From Rallus limicola (taxonomy: Eukaryota > Chordata > Aves > Gruiformes > Rallidae), in contig JAKCOZ010000229.1 in assembly GCA_022605955.1 (NCBI GenBank), positions 186,001 through 250,000 of the forward strand: a stretch of 64,000 nt of DNA, read 5' to 3'. The notes beneath the pieces are model-generated. The model had not been told where the DNA came from and made no database searches. It saw only the letters and a list, made by a program, of their open reading frames with translations. The position numbers and the translations under genes were made by a program. Below, piece after piece: positions 37,621 to 51,480 of the stretch (its first letter is position 1; each line of letters begins with the position of its first letter).

Positions 37621-40392
37621 CTGTCACTTTGGCTCTCAGCCTTTTCCTTTGCCTGGAAAGAGGGAAAATGCCTGGAACCTCCTACGGTGCTTTTCTCGGC
37701 CCTAGCAGACTGCAGTTCAAAACATGCTAAACGTCCAGCAATAACTCCCAAAGTAAAGAAGCTAGGCATGAAAGGCATAGCTTGTCTGAAACCTCCTAAC
37801 AGGACACACAAGCAGACCCTGTCACTTTGGCTCTCAGCCTTTTCCTTTGCCTGGAAAGAGGGAACATGCCTGGAACCTCCTACGGTGCTTTTCTCGGCCC
37901 TAGCAGACTGCAGTTCAAAACATGCTAAACGTCCAGCAATAACTCCCAAAGTAAAGAAGCTAGGCATGAAAGGCATAGCTTGTCTGAAACCTCCTAACAG
38001 GACACACAAGCAGACCCTGTCACTTTGGCTCTCAGCCTTTTCCTTTGCCTGGAAAGAGGGAACATGCCTGGAACCTCCTACGGTGCTTTTCTCGGCCCTA
38101 GCAGACTGCAGTTCAAAACATGCTAAACGTCCAGCAATAACTCCCAAAGTAAAGAAGCTAGGACGGAAAGGCATAGCTTGTCTGAAACCTCCTAACAGGA
38201 CACACAAGCAGACCCTGTCACTTTGGCTCTCAGCCTTTTCCTTTGCCTGGAAAGAGGGAACATGCCTGGAACCTCCTACGGTGCTTTTCTCGGCCCTAGC
38301 AGACTGCAGTTCAAAACATGCTAAACGTCCAGCAATAACTCCCAAAGTAAAGAAGCTAGGACTGAAAGGCATAGCTTGTCTGAAACCTCCTAACAGGACA
38401 CACAAGCAGACCCTGTCACTTTGGCTCTCAGCCTTTTCCTTTGCCTGGAAAGAGGGAACATGCCTGGAACCTCCTACGGTGCTTTTCTCGGCCCTAGCAG
38501 ACTGCAGTTCAAAACATGCTAAACGTCCAGCAATAACTGCTAAAGTAAAGAAGCTAGGCATGAAAGGCATAGCTTGTCTGAAACCTCCTAACAGGACACA
38601 CAAGCAGACCCTGTCACTTTGGCTCTCAGCCTTTTCCTTTGCCTGGAAAGAGGGAACATACCTGCTACCTCCTACAGTGCTTTTCTCGGCCCTAGCAGAC
38701 TGCAGTTCAAAACATGCTAAACGTCCAGCAATAACTCCCAAAGTAAAGAAGCTAGGCATGAAAGGCATAGCTTGTCTGAAACCTCCTAACAGGACACACA
38801 AGCAGACCCTGTCACTTTGGCTCTCAGCCTTTTCCTTTGCCTGGAAAGAGGGAACATGCCTGGAACCTCCTACGGTGCTTTTCTCGGCCCTAGCAGACTG
38901 CAGTTCAAAACTTGCTAAACGTCCAGCAATAACTCCCAAAGTAAAGAAGCTAGGACTGAAAGGCATAGCTTGTCTGAAACCTCCTAACAGGACACACAAG
39001 CAGACCCTGTCACTTTGGCTCTCAGCCTTTTCCTTTGCATGGAAAGAGGGAACATGCCTGGAACCTCCTACGGTGCTTTTCTCGGCCCTAGCAGACTGCA
39101 GTTCAAAACATGCTAAACGTCCAGCAATAACTCCCAAAGTAAAGAAGCTAGGACTGAAAGGCATAGCTTGTCTGAAACCTCCTAACAGGACACACAAGCA
39201 GACCCTGTCACTTTGGCTCTCAGCCTTTTCCTTTGCCTGGAAAGAGGGAACATGCCTGGAAGCTCCTACGGTGATTTTCTCGGCCATAGCAGACTGCAGT
39301 TCAAAACATGCTAAACGCCTAGCAATAACTCCCAAAGTAAAGAAGCTAGGACTGAAAGGCATAGCTTGTCTGAAACCTCCTAACAGGACACACAAGCAGA
39401 CCCTGTCACTTTGGCTCTCAGCCTTTTCCTTTGCCTGGAAAGAGGGAACATGCCTGGAACCTCCTACGGTGCTTTTCTCGGCCCTAGCAGACTGCAGTTC
39501 AAAACATGCTAAACGTCCAGCAATAACTCCCAAAGTAAAGAAGCTAGGCATGAAAGGCATAGCTTGTCTGAAACCTCCTAACAGGACACACAAGCAGACC
39601 CTGTCACTTTGGCTCTCAGCCTTTTCCTTTGCCTGGAAAGAGGGAACATGCCTGGAAGCTCCTACGGTGCTTTCCTCGGCCCTAGCAGACTGCAGTTCAA
39701 AACATGCTAAACGTCCAGCAATAACTCCCAAAGTAAAGAAGCTAGGCATGAAAGGCATAGCTTGTCTGAAACCTCCTAACAGGACACACAAGCAGACCCT
39801 GTCACTTTGGCTCTCAGCCTTTTCCTTTGCCTGGAAACAGGGAACATGCCTGGAACCTCCTACGGTGCTTTTCTCGGCCCTAGCAGACTGCAGTTCAAAA
39901 CTTGCTAAACGTCCAGCAATAACTCCCAAAGTAAAGAAGCTAGGACTGAAAGGCATAGCTTGTCTGAAACCTCCTAACAGGACACACAAGCAGACCCTGT
40001 CACTTTGGCTCTCAGCCTTTTCCTTTGCCTGGAAAGAGGGAACATGCCTGGAAGCTCCTACGGTGCTTTTCTCGGCCCTAGCAGACTGCAGTTCAAAACA
40101 TGCTAAACGCCTAGCAATAACTCCCAAAGTAAAGAAGCTAGGACTGAAAGGCATAGCTTGTCTGAAACCTCCTAACAGGACACACAAGCAGACCCTGTCA
40201 CTTTGGCTCTCAGCCTTTTCCTTTGCCTAGAAAGAAGGAACATACCTGCTACCTCCTACAGTGCTTTTATCGGCCCTAGCAGACTGCAGTTCAAAACATG
40301 CTAAACGTCCAGCAATAACTCCCAAAGTAAAGAAGCTAGGACTGAAAGGCATAGCTTGTCTGAAACCTCCTAACAGGACACACAAGCAGACC
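37621..40392 (+). repeat. 14-monomer marker-rich block, copy 2
   Basis: This repeats the private marker series of 3169-5940 at an exact offset of 34,452 bp: ggaaaatgcc at 37663, the G127/T129 pair near 38539, tttgcatgg near 39033, gattttctcg at 39273, cgcctag near 39316 and 40107, tttcctcgg near 39671, ggaaacaggg near 39836 and gcctag near 40223. The substitution ggacgg at 38161 distinguishes it from copy 1. The monomer just upstream (37225-37422) has aaataagg where other Y monomers read aaagaagg, a change not seen in copy 1. Confidence 0.9.
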
Positions 40393-41778
40393 CTGTCACT
40401 TTGGCTCTCAGCCTTTTCCTTTGCCTGGAAAGAGGGAACATGCCTGGAACCTCCTACGGTGCTTTTCTCGGCCCTAGCAGACTGCAGTTCAAAACATGCT
40501 AAACGTCCAGCAATAACTCCCAAAGTAAAGAAGCTAGGCATGAAAGGCATAGCTTGTCTGAAACCTCCTAACAGGACACACAAGCAGACCCTGTCACTTT
40601 GGCTCTCAGCCTTTTCCTTTGCCTGGAAAGAAGGAACATACCTGCTACCTCCTACAGTGCTTTTCTCGGCCCTAGCAGACTGCAGTTCAAAACATGCTAA
40701 ACGTCCAGCAATAACTCCCAAAGTAAAGAAGCTAGGCATGAAAGGCATAGCTTGTCTGAAACCTCCTAACAGGACACACAAGCAGACCCTGTCACTTTGG
40801 CTCTCAGCCTTTTCCTTTGCCTGGAAAGAGGGAACATGCCTGGAACCTCCTACGGTGCTTTTCTCGGCCCTAGCAGACTGCAGTTCAAAACATGCTAAAC
40901 GTCCAGCAATAACTCCCAAAGTAAAGAAGCTAGGCATGAAAGGCATAGCTTGTCTGAAACCTCCTAACAGGACACACAAGCAGACCCTGTCACTTTGGCT
41001 CTCAGCCTTTTCCTTTGCCTGGAAAGAGGGAACATGCCTGGAACCTCCTACGGTGCTTTTCTCGGCCCTAGCAGACTGCAGTTCAAAACATGCTAAACGT
41101 CCAGCAATAACTCCCAAAGTAAAGAAGCTAGGACTGAAAGGCATAGCTTGTCTGAAACCTCCTAACAGGACACACAAGCAGACCCTGTCACTTTGGCTCT
41201 CAGCCTTTTCCTTTGCCTGGAAAGAAGGAACATACCTGCTACCTCCTACAGTGCTTTTCTCGGCCCTAGCAGACTGCAGTTCAAAACATGCTAAACGTCC
41301 AGCAATAACTGCTAAAGTAAAGAAGCTAGGCATGAAAGGCATAGCTTGTCTGAAACCTCCTAAAAGGACACACAAGCAGACCCTGTCACTTTGGCTCTCA
41401 GCCTTTTCCTTTGCCTGGAAAGAGGGAACATGCCTGGAACCTCCTACGGTGCTTTTCTCGGCCCTAGCAGACTGCAGTTCAAAACATGCTAAACGTCCAG
41501 CAATAACTCCCAAAGTAAAGAAGCTAGGACTGAAAGGCATAGCTTGTCTGAAACCTCCTAACAGGACACACAAGCAGACCCTGTCACTTTGGCTCTCAGC
41601 CTTTTCCTTTGCCTGGAAAGAAGGAACATACCTGCTACCTCCTACAGTGCTTTTCTCGGCCCTAGCAGACTGCAGTTCAAAACATGCTAAACGTCCAGCA
41701 ATAACTCCCAAAGTAAAGAAGCTAGGCATGAAAGGCATAGCTTGTCTGAAACCTCCTAACAGGACACACAAGCAGACC

Positions 41779-43362
41779 CTGTGACTTTGGCTCTCAGCCT
41801 TTTCCTTTGCCTGGAAAGAGGGAACATACCTGCTACCTCCTACAGTGCTTTTATCGGCCCTAGCAGACTGCAGTTCAAAACATGCTAAACGTCCAGCAAT
41901 AACTCCCAAAGTAAAGAAGCTAGGACTGAAAGGCATAGCTTGTCTGAAACCTCCTAACAGGACACACAAGCAGACCCTGTCACTTTGGCTCTCAGCCTTT
42001 TCCTTTGCCTGGAAAGAGGGAACATGCCTGGAACCTCCTACGGTGCTTTTCTCGGCCCTAGCAGACTGCAGTTCAAAACATGCTAAACGTCCAGCAATAA
42101 CTCCCAAAGTAAAGAAGCTAGGCATGAAAGGCATAGCTTGTCTGAAACCTCCTAACAGGACACACAAGCAGACCCTGTCACTTTGGCTCTCAGCCTTTTC
42201 CTTTGCCTGGAAAGAAGGAACATACCTGCTACCTCCTACAGTGCTTTTCTCGGCCCTAGCAGACTGCAGTTCAAAACATGCTAAACGTCCAGCAATAACT
42301 CCCAAAGTAAAGAAGCTAGGCATGAAAGGCATAGCTTGTCTGAAACCTCCTAACAGGACACACAAGCAGACCCTGTCACTTTGGCTCTCAGCCTTTTCCT
42401 TTGCCTGGAAAGAGGGAACATGCCTGGAACCTCCTACGGTGCTTTTCTCGGCCCTAGCAGACTGCAGTTCAAAACATGCTAAACGTCCAGCAATAACTCC
42501 CAAAGTAAAGAAGCTAGGCATGAAAGGCATAGCTTGTCTGAAACCTCCTAACAGGACACACAAGCAGACCCTGTCACTTTGGCTCTCAGCCTTTTCCTTT
42601 GCCTGGAAAGAGGGAACATGCCTGGAACCTCCTACGGTGCTTTTCTCGGCCCTAGCAGACTGCAGTTCAAAACATGCTAAACGTCCAGCAATAACTCCCA
42701 AAGTAAAGAAGCTAGGACTGAAAGGCATAGCTTGTCTGAAACCTCCTAACAGGACACACAAGCAGACCCTGTCACTTTGGCTCTCAGCCTTTTCCTTTGC
42801 CTGGAAAGAGGGAACATGCCTGGAACCTCCTACGGTGCTTTTCTCGGCCCTAGCAGACTGCAGTTCAAAACATGCTAAACGTCCAGCAATAACTCCCAAA
42901 GTAAAGAAGCTAGGACTGAAAGGCATAGCTTGTCTGAAACCTCCTAACAGGACACACAAGCAGACCCTGTCACTTTGGCTCTCAGCCTTTTCCTTTGCCT
43001 GGAAAGAAGGAACATACCTGCTACCTCCTACAGTGCTTTTCTCGGCCCTAGCAGACTGCAGTTCAAAACATGCTAAACGTCCAGCAATAACTCCCAAAGT
43101 AAAGAAGCTAGGCATGAAAGGCATAGCTTGTCTGAAACCTCCTAACAGGACACACAAGCAGACCCTGTCACTTTGGCTCTCAGCCTTTTCCTTTGCCTGG
43201 AAAGAGGGAACATACCTGCTACCTCCTACAGTGCTTTTATCGGCCCTAGCAGACTGCAGTTCAAAACATGCTAAACGTCCAGCAATAACTCCCAAAGTAA
43301 AGAAGCTAGGACTGAAAGGCATAGCTTGTCTGAAACCTCCTAACAGGACACACAAGCAGACC
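41779..43362 (+). repeat. 8-monomer HOR bounded by tttatcgg monomers, copy 2
   Basis: Order and spacing match 6337-7920, with tttatcgg at 41850 and 43236, again 7 monomers apart. The first monomer has a private G in gtgactttgg (41781-41790), which puts TGA into the long + strand open frame. A third tttatcgg lies at 40266, eight monomers upstream of 41850; in superblock copy 1 that gap is only three monomers, which pins a five-monomer length change to this interval. Confidence 0.85.
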
Positions 43363-46300
43363 CTGTCACTTTGGCTCTCAGCCTTTTCCTTTGCCTGGAA
43401 AGAGGGAACATGCCTGGAACCTCCTACGGTGCTTTTCTCGGCCCTAGCAGACTGCAGTTCAAAACATGCTAAACGTCCAGCAATAACTCCCAAAGTAAAG
43501 AAGCTAGGCATGAAAGGCATAGCTTGTCTGAAACCTCCTAACAGGACACACAAGCAGACCCTGTCACTTTGGCTCTCAGCCTTTTCCTTTGCCTGGAAAG
43601 AAGGAACATACCTGCTACCTCCTACAGTGCTTTTCTCGGCCCTAGCAGACTGCAGTTCAAAACATGCTAAACGTCCAGCAATAACTCCCAAAGTAAAGAA
43701 GCTAGGCATGAAAGGCATAGCTTGTCTGAAACCTCCTAACAGGACACACAAGCAGACCCTGTCACTTTGGCTCTCAGCCTTTTCCTTTGCCTGGAAAGAG
43801 GGAACATGCCTGGAACCTCCTACGGTGCTTTTCTCGGCCCTAGCAGACTGCAGTTCAAAACATGCTAAACGTCCAGCAATAACTCCCAAAGTAAAGAAGC
43901 TAGGCATGAAAGGCATAGCTTGTCTGAAACCTCCTAACAGGACACACAAGCAGACCCTGTCACTTTGGCTCTCAGCCTTTTCCTTTGCCTGGAAAGAGGG
44001 AACATGCCTGGAACCTCCTACGGTGCTTTTCTCGGCCCTAGCAGACTGCAGTTCAAAACATGCTAAACGTCCAGCAATAACTCCCAAAGTAAAGAAGCTA
44101 GGCATGAAAGGCATAGCTTGTCTGAAACCTCCTAACAGGACACACAAGCAGACCCTGTCACTTTGGCTCTCAGCCTTTTCCTTTGCCTGGAAAGAAGGAA
44201 CATACCTGCTACCTCCTACAGTGCTTTTCTCGGCCCTAGCAGACTGCAGTTCAAAACATGCTAAACGTCCAGCAATAACTCCCAAAGTAAAGAAGCTAGG
44301 CATGAAAGGCATAGCTTGTCTGAAACCTCCTAACAGGACACACAAGCAGACCCTGTCACTTTGGCTCTCAGCCTTTTCCTTTGCCTGGAAAGAGGGAACA
44401 TGCCTGGAACCTCCTACGGTGCTTTTCTCGGCCCTAGCAGACTGCAGTTCAAAACATGCTAAACGTCCAGCAATAACTCCCAAAGTAAAGAAGCTAGGCA
44501 TGAAAGGCATAGCTTGTCTGAAACCTCCTAACAGGACACACAAGCAGACCCTGTCACTTTGGCTCTCAGCCTTTTCCTTTGCCTGGAAAGAGGGAACATG
44601 CCTGGAACCTCCTACGGTGCTTTTCTCGGCCCTAGCAGACTGCAGTTCAAAACATGCTAAACGTCCAGCAATAACTCCCAAAGTAAAGAAGCTAGGACTG
44701 AAAGGCATAGCTTGTCTGAAACCTCCTAACAGGACACACAAGCAGACCCTGTCACTTTGGCTCTCAGCCTTTTCCTTTGCCTGGAAAGAAGGAACATACC
44801 TGCTACCTCCTACAGTGCTTTTCTCGGCCCTAGCAGACTGCAGTTCAAAACATGCTAAACGTCCAGCAATAACTGCTAAAGTAAAGAAGCTAGGCATGAA
44901 AGGCATAGCTTGTCTGAAACCTCCTAACAGGACACACAAGCAGACCCTGTCACTTTGGCTCTCAGCCTTTTCCTTTGCCTGGAAAGAGGGAACATGCCTG
45001 GAACCTCCTACGGTGCTTTTCTCGGCCCTAGCAGACTGCAGTTCAAAACATGCTAAACGTCCAGCAATAACTCCCAAAGTAAAGAAGCTAGGACTGAAAG
45101 GCATAGCTTGTCTGAAACCTCCTAACAGGACACACAAGCAGACCCTGTCACTTTGGCTCTCAGCCTTTTCCTTTGCCTGGAAAGAAGGAACATACCTGCT
45201 ACCTCCTACAGTGCTTTTCTCGGCCCTAGCAGACTGCAGTTCAAAACATGCTAAACGTCCAGCAATAACTCCCAAAGTAAAGAAGCTAGGCATGAAAGGC
45301 ATAGCTTGTCTGAAACCTCCTAACAGGACACACAAGCAGACCCTGTCACTTTGGCTCTCAGCCTTTTCCTTTGCCTGGAAAGAGGGAACATGCCTGGAAC
45401 CTCCTACGGTGCTTTTCTCGGCCCTAGCAGACTGCAGTTCAAAACATGCTAAACGTCCAGCAATAACTCCCAAAGTAAAGAAGCTAGGCATGAAAGGCAT
45501 AGCTTGTCTGAAACCTCCTAACAGGACACACAAGCAGACCCTGTCACTTTGGCTCTCAGCCTTTTCCTTTGCCTGGAAAGAGGGAACATGCCTGGAACCT
45601 CCTACGGTGCTTTTCTCAGCCCTAGCAGACTGCAGTTCAAAACTTGCTAAACGTCCAGCAATAACTCCCAAAGTAAAGAAGCTAGGCATGAAAGGCATAG
45701 CTTGTCTGAAACCTCCTAACAGGACACACAAGCAGACCCTGTCACTTTGGCTCTCAGCCTTTTCCTTTGCCTGGAAAGAGGGAACATGCCTGGAACCTCC
45801 TACGGTGCTTTTCTCGGCCCTAGCAGACTGCAGTTCAAAACATGCTAAACGTCCAGCAATAACTCCCAAAGTAAAGAAGCTAGGACTGAAAGGCATAGCT
45901 TGTCTGAAACCTCCTAACAGGACACACAAGCAGACCCTGTCACTTTGGCTCTCAGCCTTTTCCTTTGCCTGGAAAGAAGGAACATACCTGCTACCTCCAA
46001 CAGTGCTTTTCTCGGCCCTAGCAGACTGCAGTTCAAAACATGCTAAACGTCCAGCAATAACTCCCAAAGTAAAGAAGCTAGGACTGAAAGGCATAGCTTG
46101 TCTGAAACCTCCTAACAGGACACACAAGCAGACCCTGTCACTTTGGCTCTCAGCCTTTTCCTTTGCCTGGAAAGAGGGAACATGCCTGGAACCTCCTACG
46201 GTGCTTTTCTCGGCCCTAGCAGACTGCAGTTCAAAACATGCTAAACGTCCAGCAATAACTCCCAAAGTAAAGAAGCTAGGACTGAAAGGCATAGCTTGTC

Positions 46301-49300
46301 TGAAACCTCCTAACAGGACACACAAGCAGACCCTGTCACTTTGGCTCTCAGCCTTTTCCTTTGCCTGGAAAGAAGGAACATACCTGCTACCTCCTACAGT
46401 GCTTTTCTCGGCCCTAGCAGACTGCAGTTCAAAACATGCTAAACGTCCAGCAATAACTGCTAAAGTAAAGAAGCTAGGCATGAAAGGCATAGCTTGTCTG
46501 AAACCTCCTAACAGGACACACAAGCAGACCCTGTCACTTTGGCTCTAAGCCTTTTCCTTTGCCTGGAAAGAGGGAACATGCCTGGAACCTCCTACGGTGC
46601 TTTTCTCGGCCCTAGCAGACTGCAGTTCAAAACATGCTAAACGTCCAGCAATAACTCCCAAAGTAAAGAAGCTAGGCATGAAAGGCATAGCTTGTCTGAA
46701 ACCTCCTAACAGGACACACAAGCAGACCCTGTCACTTTGGCTCTCAGCCTTTTCCTTTGCCTGGAAAGAGGGAACATGCCTGGAACCTCCTACGGTGCTT
46801 TTCTCGGCCCTAGCAGACTGCAGTTCAAAACATGCTAAACGTCCAGCAATAACTCCCAAAGTAAAGAAGCTAGGCATGAAAGGCATAGCTTGTCTGAAAC
46901 CTCCTAACAGGACACACAAGCAGACCCTGTCACTTTGGCTCTCAGCCTTTTCCTTTGCCTGGAAAGAAGGAACATACCTGCTACCTCCTACAGTGCTTTT
47001 CTCGGCCCTAGCAGACTGCAGTTCAAAACATGCTAAACGTCCAGCAATAACTCCCAAAGTAAAGAAGCTAGGCATGAAAGGCATAGCTTGTCTGAAACCT
47101 CCTAACAGGACACACAAGCAGACCCTGTCACTTTGGCTCTAAGCCTTTTCCTTTGCCTGGAAAGAGGGAACATGCCTGGAACCTCCTACGGTGCTTTTCT
47201 CGGCCCTAGCAGACTGCAGTTCAAAACATGCTAAACGTCCAGCAATAACTCCCAAAGTAAAGAAGCTAGGCATGAAAGGCATAGCTTGTCTGAAACCTCC
47301 TAACAGGACACACAAGCAGACCCTGTCACTTTGGCTCTCAGCCTTTTCCTTTGCCTGGAAAGAGGGAACATGCCTGGAACCTCCTACGGTGCTTTTCTCG
47401 GCCCTAGCAGACTGCAGTTCAAAACATGCTAAACGTCCAGCAATAACTCCCAAAGTAAAGAAGCTAGGACTGAAAGGCATAGCTTGTCTGAAACCTCCTA
47501 ACAGGACACACAAGCAGACCCTGTCACTTTGGCTCTCAGCCTTTTCCTTTGCCTGGAAAGAGGGAACATGCCTGGAACCTCCTACGGTGCTTTTCTCGGC
47601 CCTAGCAGACTGCAGTTCAAAACATGCTAAACGTCCAGCAATAACTCCCAAAGTAAAGAAGCTAGGCATGAAAGGCATAGCTTGTCTGAAACCTCCTAAC
47701 AGGACACACAAGCAGACCCTGTCACTTTGGCTCTCAGCCTTTTCCTTTGCCTGGAAAGAGGGAACATGCCTGGAACCTCCTACGGTGCTTTTCTCGGCCC
47801 TAGCAGACTGCAGTTCAAAACATGCTAAACGTCCAGCAATAACTCCCAAAGTAAAGAAGCTAGGACTGAAAGGCATAGCTTGTCTGAAACCTCCTAACAG
47901 GACACACAAGCAGACCCTGTCACTTTGGCTCTCAGCCTTTTCCTTTGCCTGGAAAGAAGGAACATACCTGCTACCTCCTACAGTGCTTTTCTCGGCCCTA
48001 GCAGACTGCAGTTCAAAACATGCTAAACGTCCAGCAATAACTGCTAAAGTAAAGAAGCTAGGCATGAAAGGCATAGCTTGTCTGAAACCTCCTAACAGGA
48101 CACACAAGCAGACCCTGTCACTTTGGCTCTCAGCCTTTTCCTTTGCCTGGAAAGAGGGAACATGCCTGGAACCTCCTACGGTGCTTTTCTCGGCCCTAGC
48201 AGACTGCAGTTCAAAACATGCTAAACGTCCAGCAATAACTCCCAAAGTAAAGAAGCTAGGACTGAAAGGCATAGCTTGTCTGAAACCTCCTAACAGGACA
48301 CACAAGCAGACCCTGTCACTTTGGCTCTCAGCCTTTTCCTTTGCCTGGAAAGAAGGAACATACCTGCTACCTCCTACAGTGCTTTTCTCGGCCCTAGCAG
48401 ACTGCAGTTCAAAACATGCTAAACGTCCAGCAATAACTCCCAAAGTAAAGAAGCTAGGCATGAAAGGCATAGCTTGTCTGAAACCTCCTAACAGGACACA
48501 CAAGCAGACCCTGTCACTTTGGCTCTCAGCCTTTTCCTTTGCCTGGAAAGAGGGAACATGCCTGGAACCTCCTACGGTGCTTTTCTCGGCCCTAGCAGAC
48601 TGCAGTTCAAAACATGCTAAACGTCCAGCAATAACTCCCAAAGTAAAGAAGCTAGGCATGAAAGGCATAGCTTGTCTGAAACCTCCTAACAGGACACACA
48701 AGCAGACCCTGTCACTTTGGCTCTCAGCCTTTTCCTTTGCCTGGAAAGAGGGAACATGCCTGGAACCTCCTACGGTGCTTTTCTCGGCCCTAGCAGACTG
48801 CAGTTCAAAACTTGCTAAACGTCCAGCAATAACTCCCAAAGTAAAGAAGCTAGGCATGAAAGGCATAGCTTGTCTGAAACCTCCTAACAGGACACACAAG
48901 CAGACCCTGTCACTTTGGCTCTCAGCCTTTTCCTTTGCCTGGAAAGAGGGAACATGCCTGGAACCTCCTACGGTGCTTTTCTCGGCCCTAGCAGACTGCA
49001 GATCAAAACATGCTAAACGTCCAGCAATAACTCCCAAAGTAAAGAAGCTAGGCCTGAAAGGCATAGCTTGTCTGAAACCTCCTAACAGGACACACAAGCA
49101 GACCCTGTCACTTTGGCTCTCAGCCTTTTCCTTTGCCTGGAAAGAGGGAACATGCCTGGAACCTCCTACGGTGCTTTTCTCGGCCCTAGCAGACTGCAGT
49201 TCAAAACATGCTAAACGTCCAGCAATAACTCCCAAAGTAAAGAAGCTAGGCATGAAAGGCATAGCTTGTCTGAAACCTCCTAACAGGACACACAAGCAGA

Positions 49301-50292
49301 CCCTGTCACTTTGGCTTTCAGCCTTTTCCTTTGCCTGGAAAGAAGGAACATACCTGCTACCTCCTACAGTGCTTTTCTCGGCCCTAGCAGACTGCAGTTC
49401 AAAACATGCTAAACGTCCAGCAATAACTCCCAAAGTAAAGAAGCTAGGCATGAAAGGCATAGCTTGTCTGAAACCTCCTAACAGGACACACAAGCAGACC
49501 CTGTCACTTTGGCTCTCAGCCTTTTCCTTTGCCTGGAAAGAGGGAACATTCCTGGAAGCTCCTACGGTGCTTTTCTCGGCCCTAGCAGACTGCAGTTCAA
49601 AACATGCTAAACGTCCAGCAATAACTCCCAAAGTAAAGAAGCTAGGACTGAAAGGCATAGCTTGTCTGAAACCTCCTAACAGGACACACAAGCAGACCCT
49701 GTCACTTTGGCTCTCAGCCTTTTCCTTTGCCTGGAAAGAGGGAACATGCCTGGAACCTCCTACGGTGCTTTTCTCGGCCCTAGCAGACTGCAGTTCAAAA
49801 CATGCTAAACGTCCAGCAATAACTCCCAAAGTAAAGAAGCTAGGACTGAAAGGCATAGCTTGTCTGAAACCTCCTAACAGGACACACAAGCAGACCGTGT
49901 CACTTTGGCTCTCAGCCTTTTCCTTTGCCTGGAAAGAGGGAACATGCCTGGAACCTCCTACGGTGCTTTTCTCGGCCCTAGCAGACTGCAGTTCAAAACA
50001 TGCTAAACGTCCAGCAATAACTCCCAAAGTAAAGAAGCTAGGCATGAAAGGCATAGCTTGTCTGAAACCTCCTAACAGGACACACAAGCAGACCCTGTCA
50101 CTTTGGCTCTCAGCCTTTTCCTTTGCCTGGAAAGAGGGAACATGCCTGGAACCTCCTACGGTGCTTTTCTCGGCCCTAGCAGACTGCAGTTCAAAACATG
50201 CTAAACGTCCAGCAATAACTCCCAAAGTAAAGAAGCTAGGCATGAAAGGCATAGCTTGTCTGAAACCTCCTAACAGGACACACAAGCAGACC

Positions 50293-51480
50293 CTGTCACT
50301 TTGGCTCTCAGCCTTTTCCTTTGCCTGGAAAGAGGGAACATGCCTGGAACCTCCTACGGTGCTTTTCTCGGCCCTAGCAGACTGCAGTTCAAAACATGCT
50401 AAACGTCCAGCAATAACTCCCAAAGTAAAGAAGCTAGGACTGAAAGGCATAGCTTGTCTGAAACCTCCTAACAGGACACACAAGCAGACCCTGTCACTTT
50501 GGCTCTCAGCCTTTTCCTTTGCCTGGAAAGAGGGAACATACCTGCTACCTCCTACAGTGCTTTTCTCGGCCCTAGCAGACTGCAGTTCAAAACATGCTAA
50601 ACGTCCAGCAATAACTCCCAAAGTAAAGAAGCTAGGACTGAAAGGCATAGCTTGTCTGAAACCTCCTAACAGGACACACAAGCAGACCCTGTCACTTTGG
50701 CTCTCAGCCTTTTCCTTTGCCTGGAAAGAGGGAACATGCCTGGAACCTCCTACGGTGCTTTTCTCGGCCCTAGCAGACTGCAGTTCAAAACATGCTAAAC
50801 GTCCAGCAATAACTCCCAAAGTAAAGAAGCTAGGACTGAAAGGCATAGCTTGTCTGAAACCTCCTAACAGGACACACAAGCAGACCCTGTCACTTTGGCT
50901 CTCAGCCTTTTCCTTTGCCTGGAAAGAAGGAACATACCTGCTACCTCCTACAGTGCTTTTCTCGGCCCTAGCAGACTGCAGTTCAAAACATGCTAAACGT
51001 CCAGCAATAACTCCCAAAGTAAAGAAGCTAGGCATGAAAGGCATAGCTTGTCTGAAACCTTATAACAGGACACACAAGCAGACCCTGTCACTTTGGCTCT
51101 CAGCCTTTTCCTTTGCCTGGAAAGAGGGAACATGCCTGGAACCTCATACGGTGCTTTTCTCGGCCCTAGCAGACTGTTGTTCAAAACATGCTAAACGTCC
51201 AGCAATAACTCCCAAAGTAAAGAAGCTAGGCATGAAAGGCATAGCTTGTCTGAAACCTCCTAACAGGACACACAAGCAGACCCTGTCACTTTGGCTCTCA
51301 GCCTTTTCCTTTGCCTGGAAAGAGGGAACATGCCTGGAACCTCCTACGGTGCTTTTCTCGGCCCTAGCAGACTGCAGTTCAAAACATGCTAAACGTCCAG
51401 CAATAACTCCCAAAGTAAAGAAGCTAGGACTGAAAGGCATAGCTTGTCTGAAACCTCCTAACAGGACACACAAGCAGACC
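50293..51480 (+). repeat. Six-monomer segment with lost CTGCAG site, copy 2 of 3
   Basis: Counterpart of 18613-19800 with order E-L, Y-L, E-L, Y-M-y, E(A62, T93-T94)-M, E-L. The third monomer is L here but M in the other two copies. The marker monomer is 51085-51282, with ctcatacgg near 51143 and gactgttgttc near 51172. It is followed, as in copy 1, by a monomer starting gtgtcac (gaccgtgtc near 51477). Confidence 0.87.
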
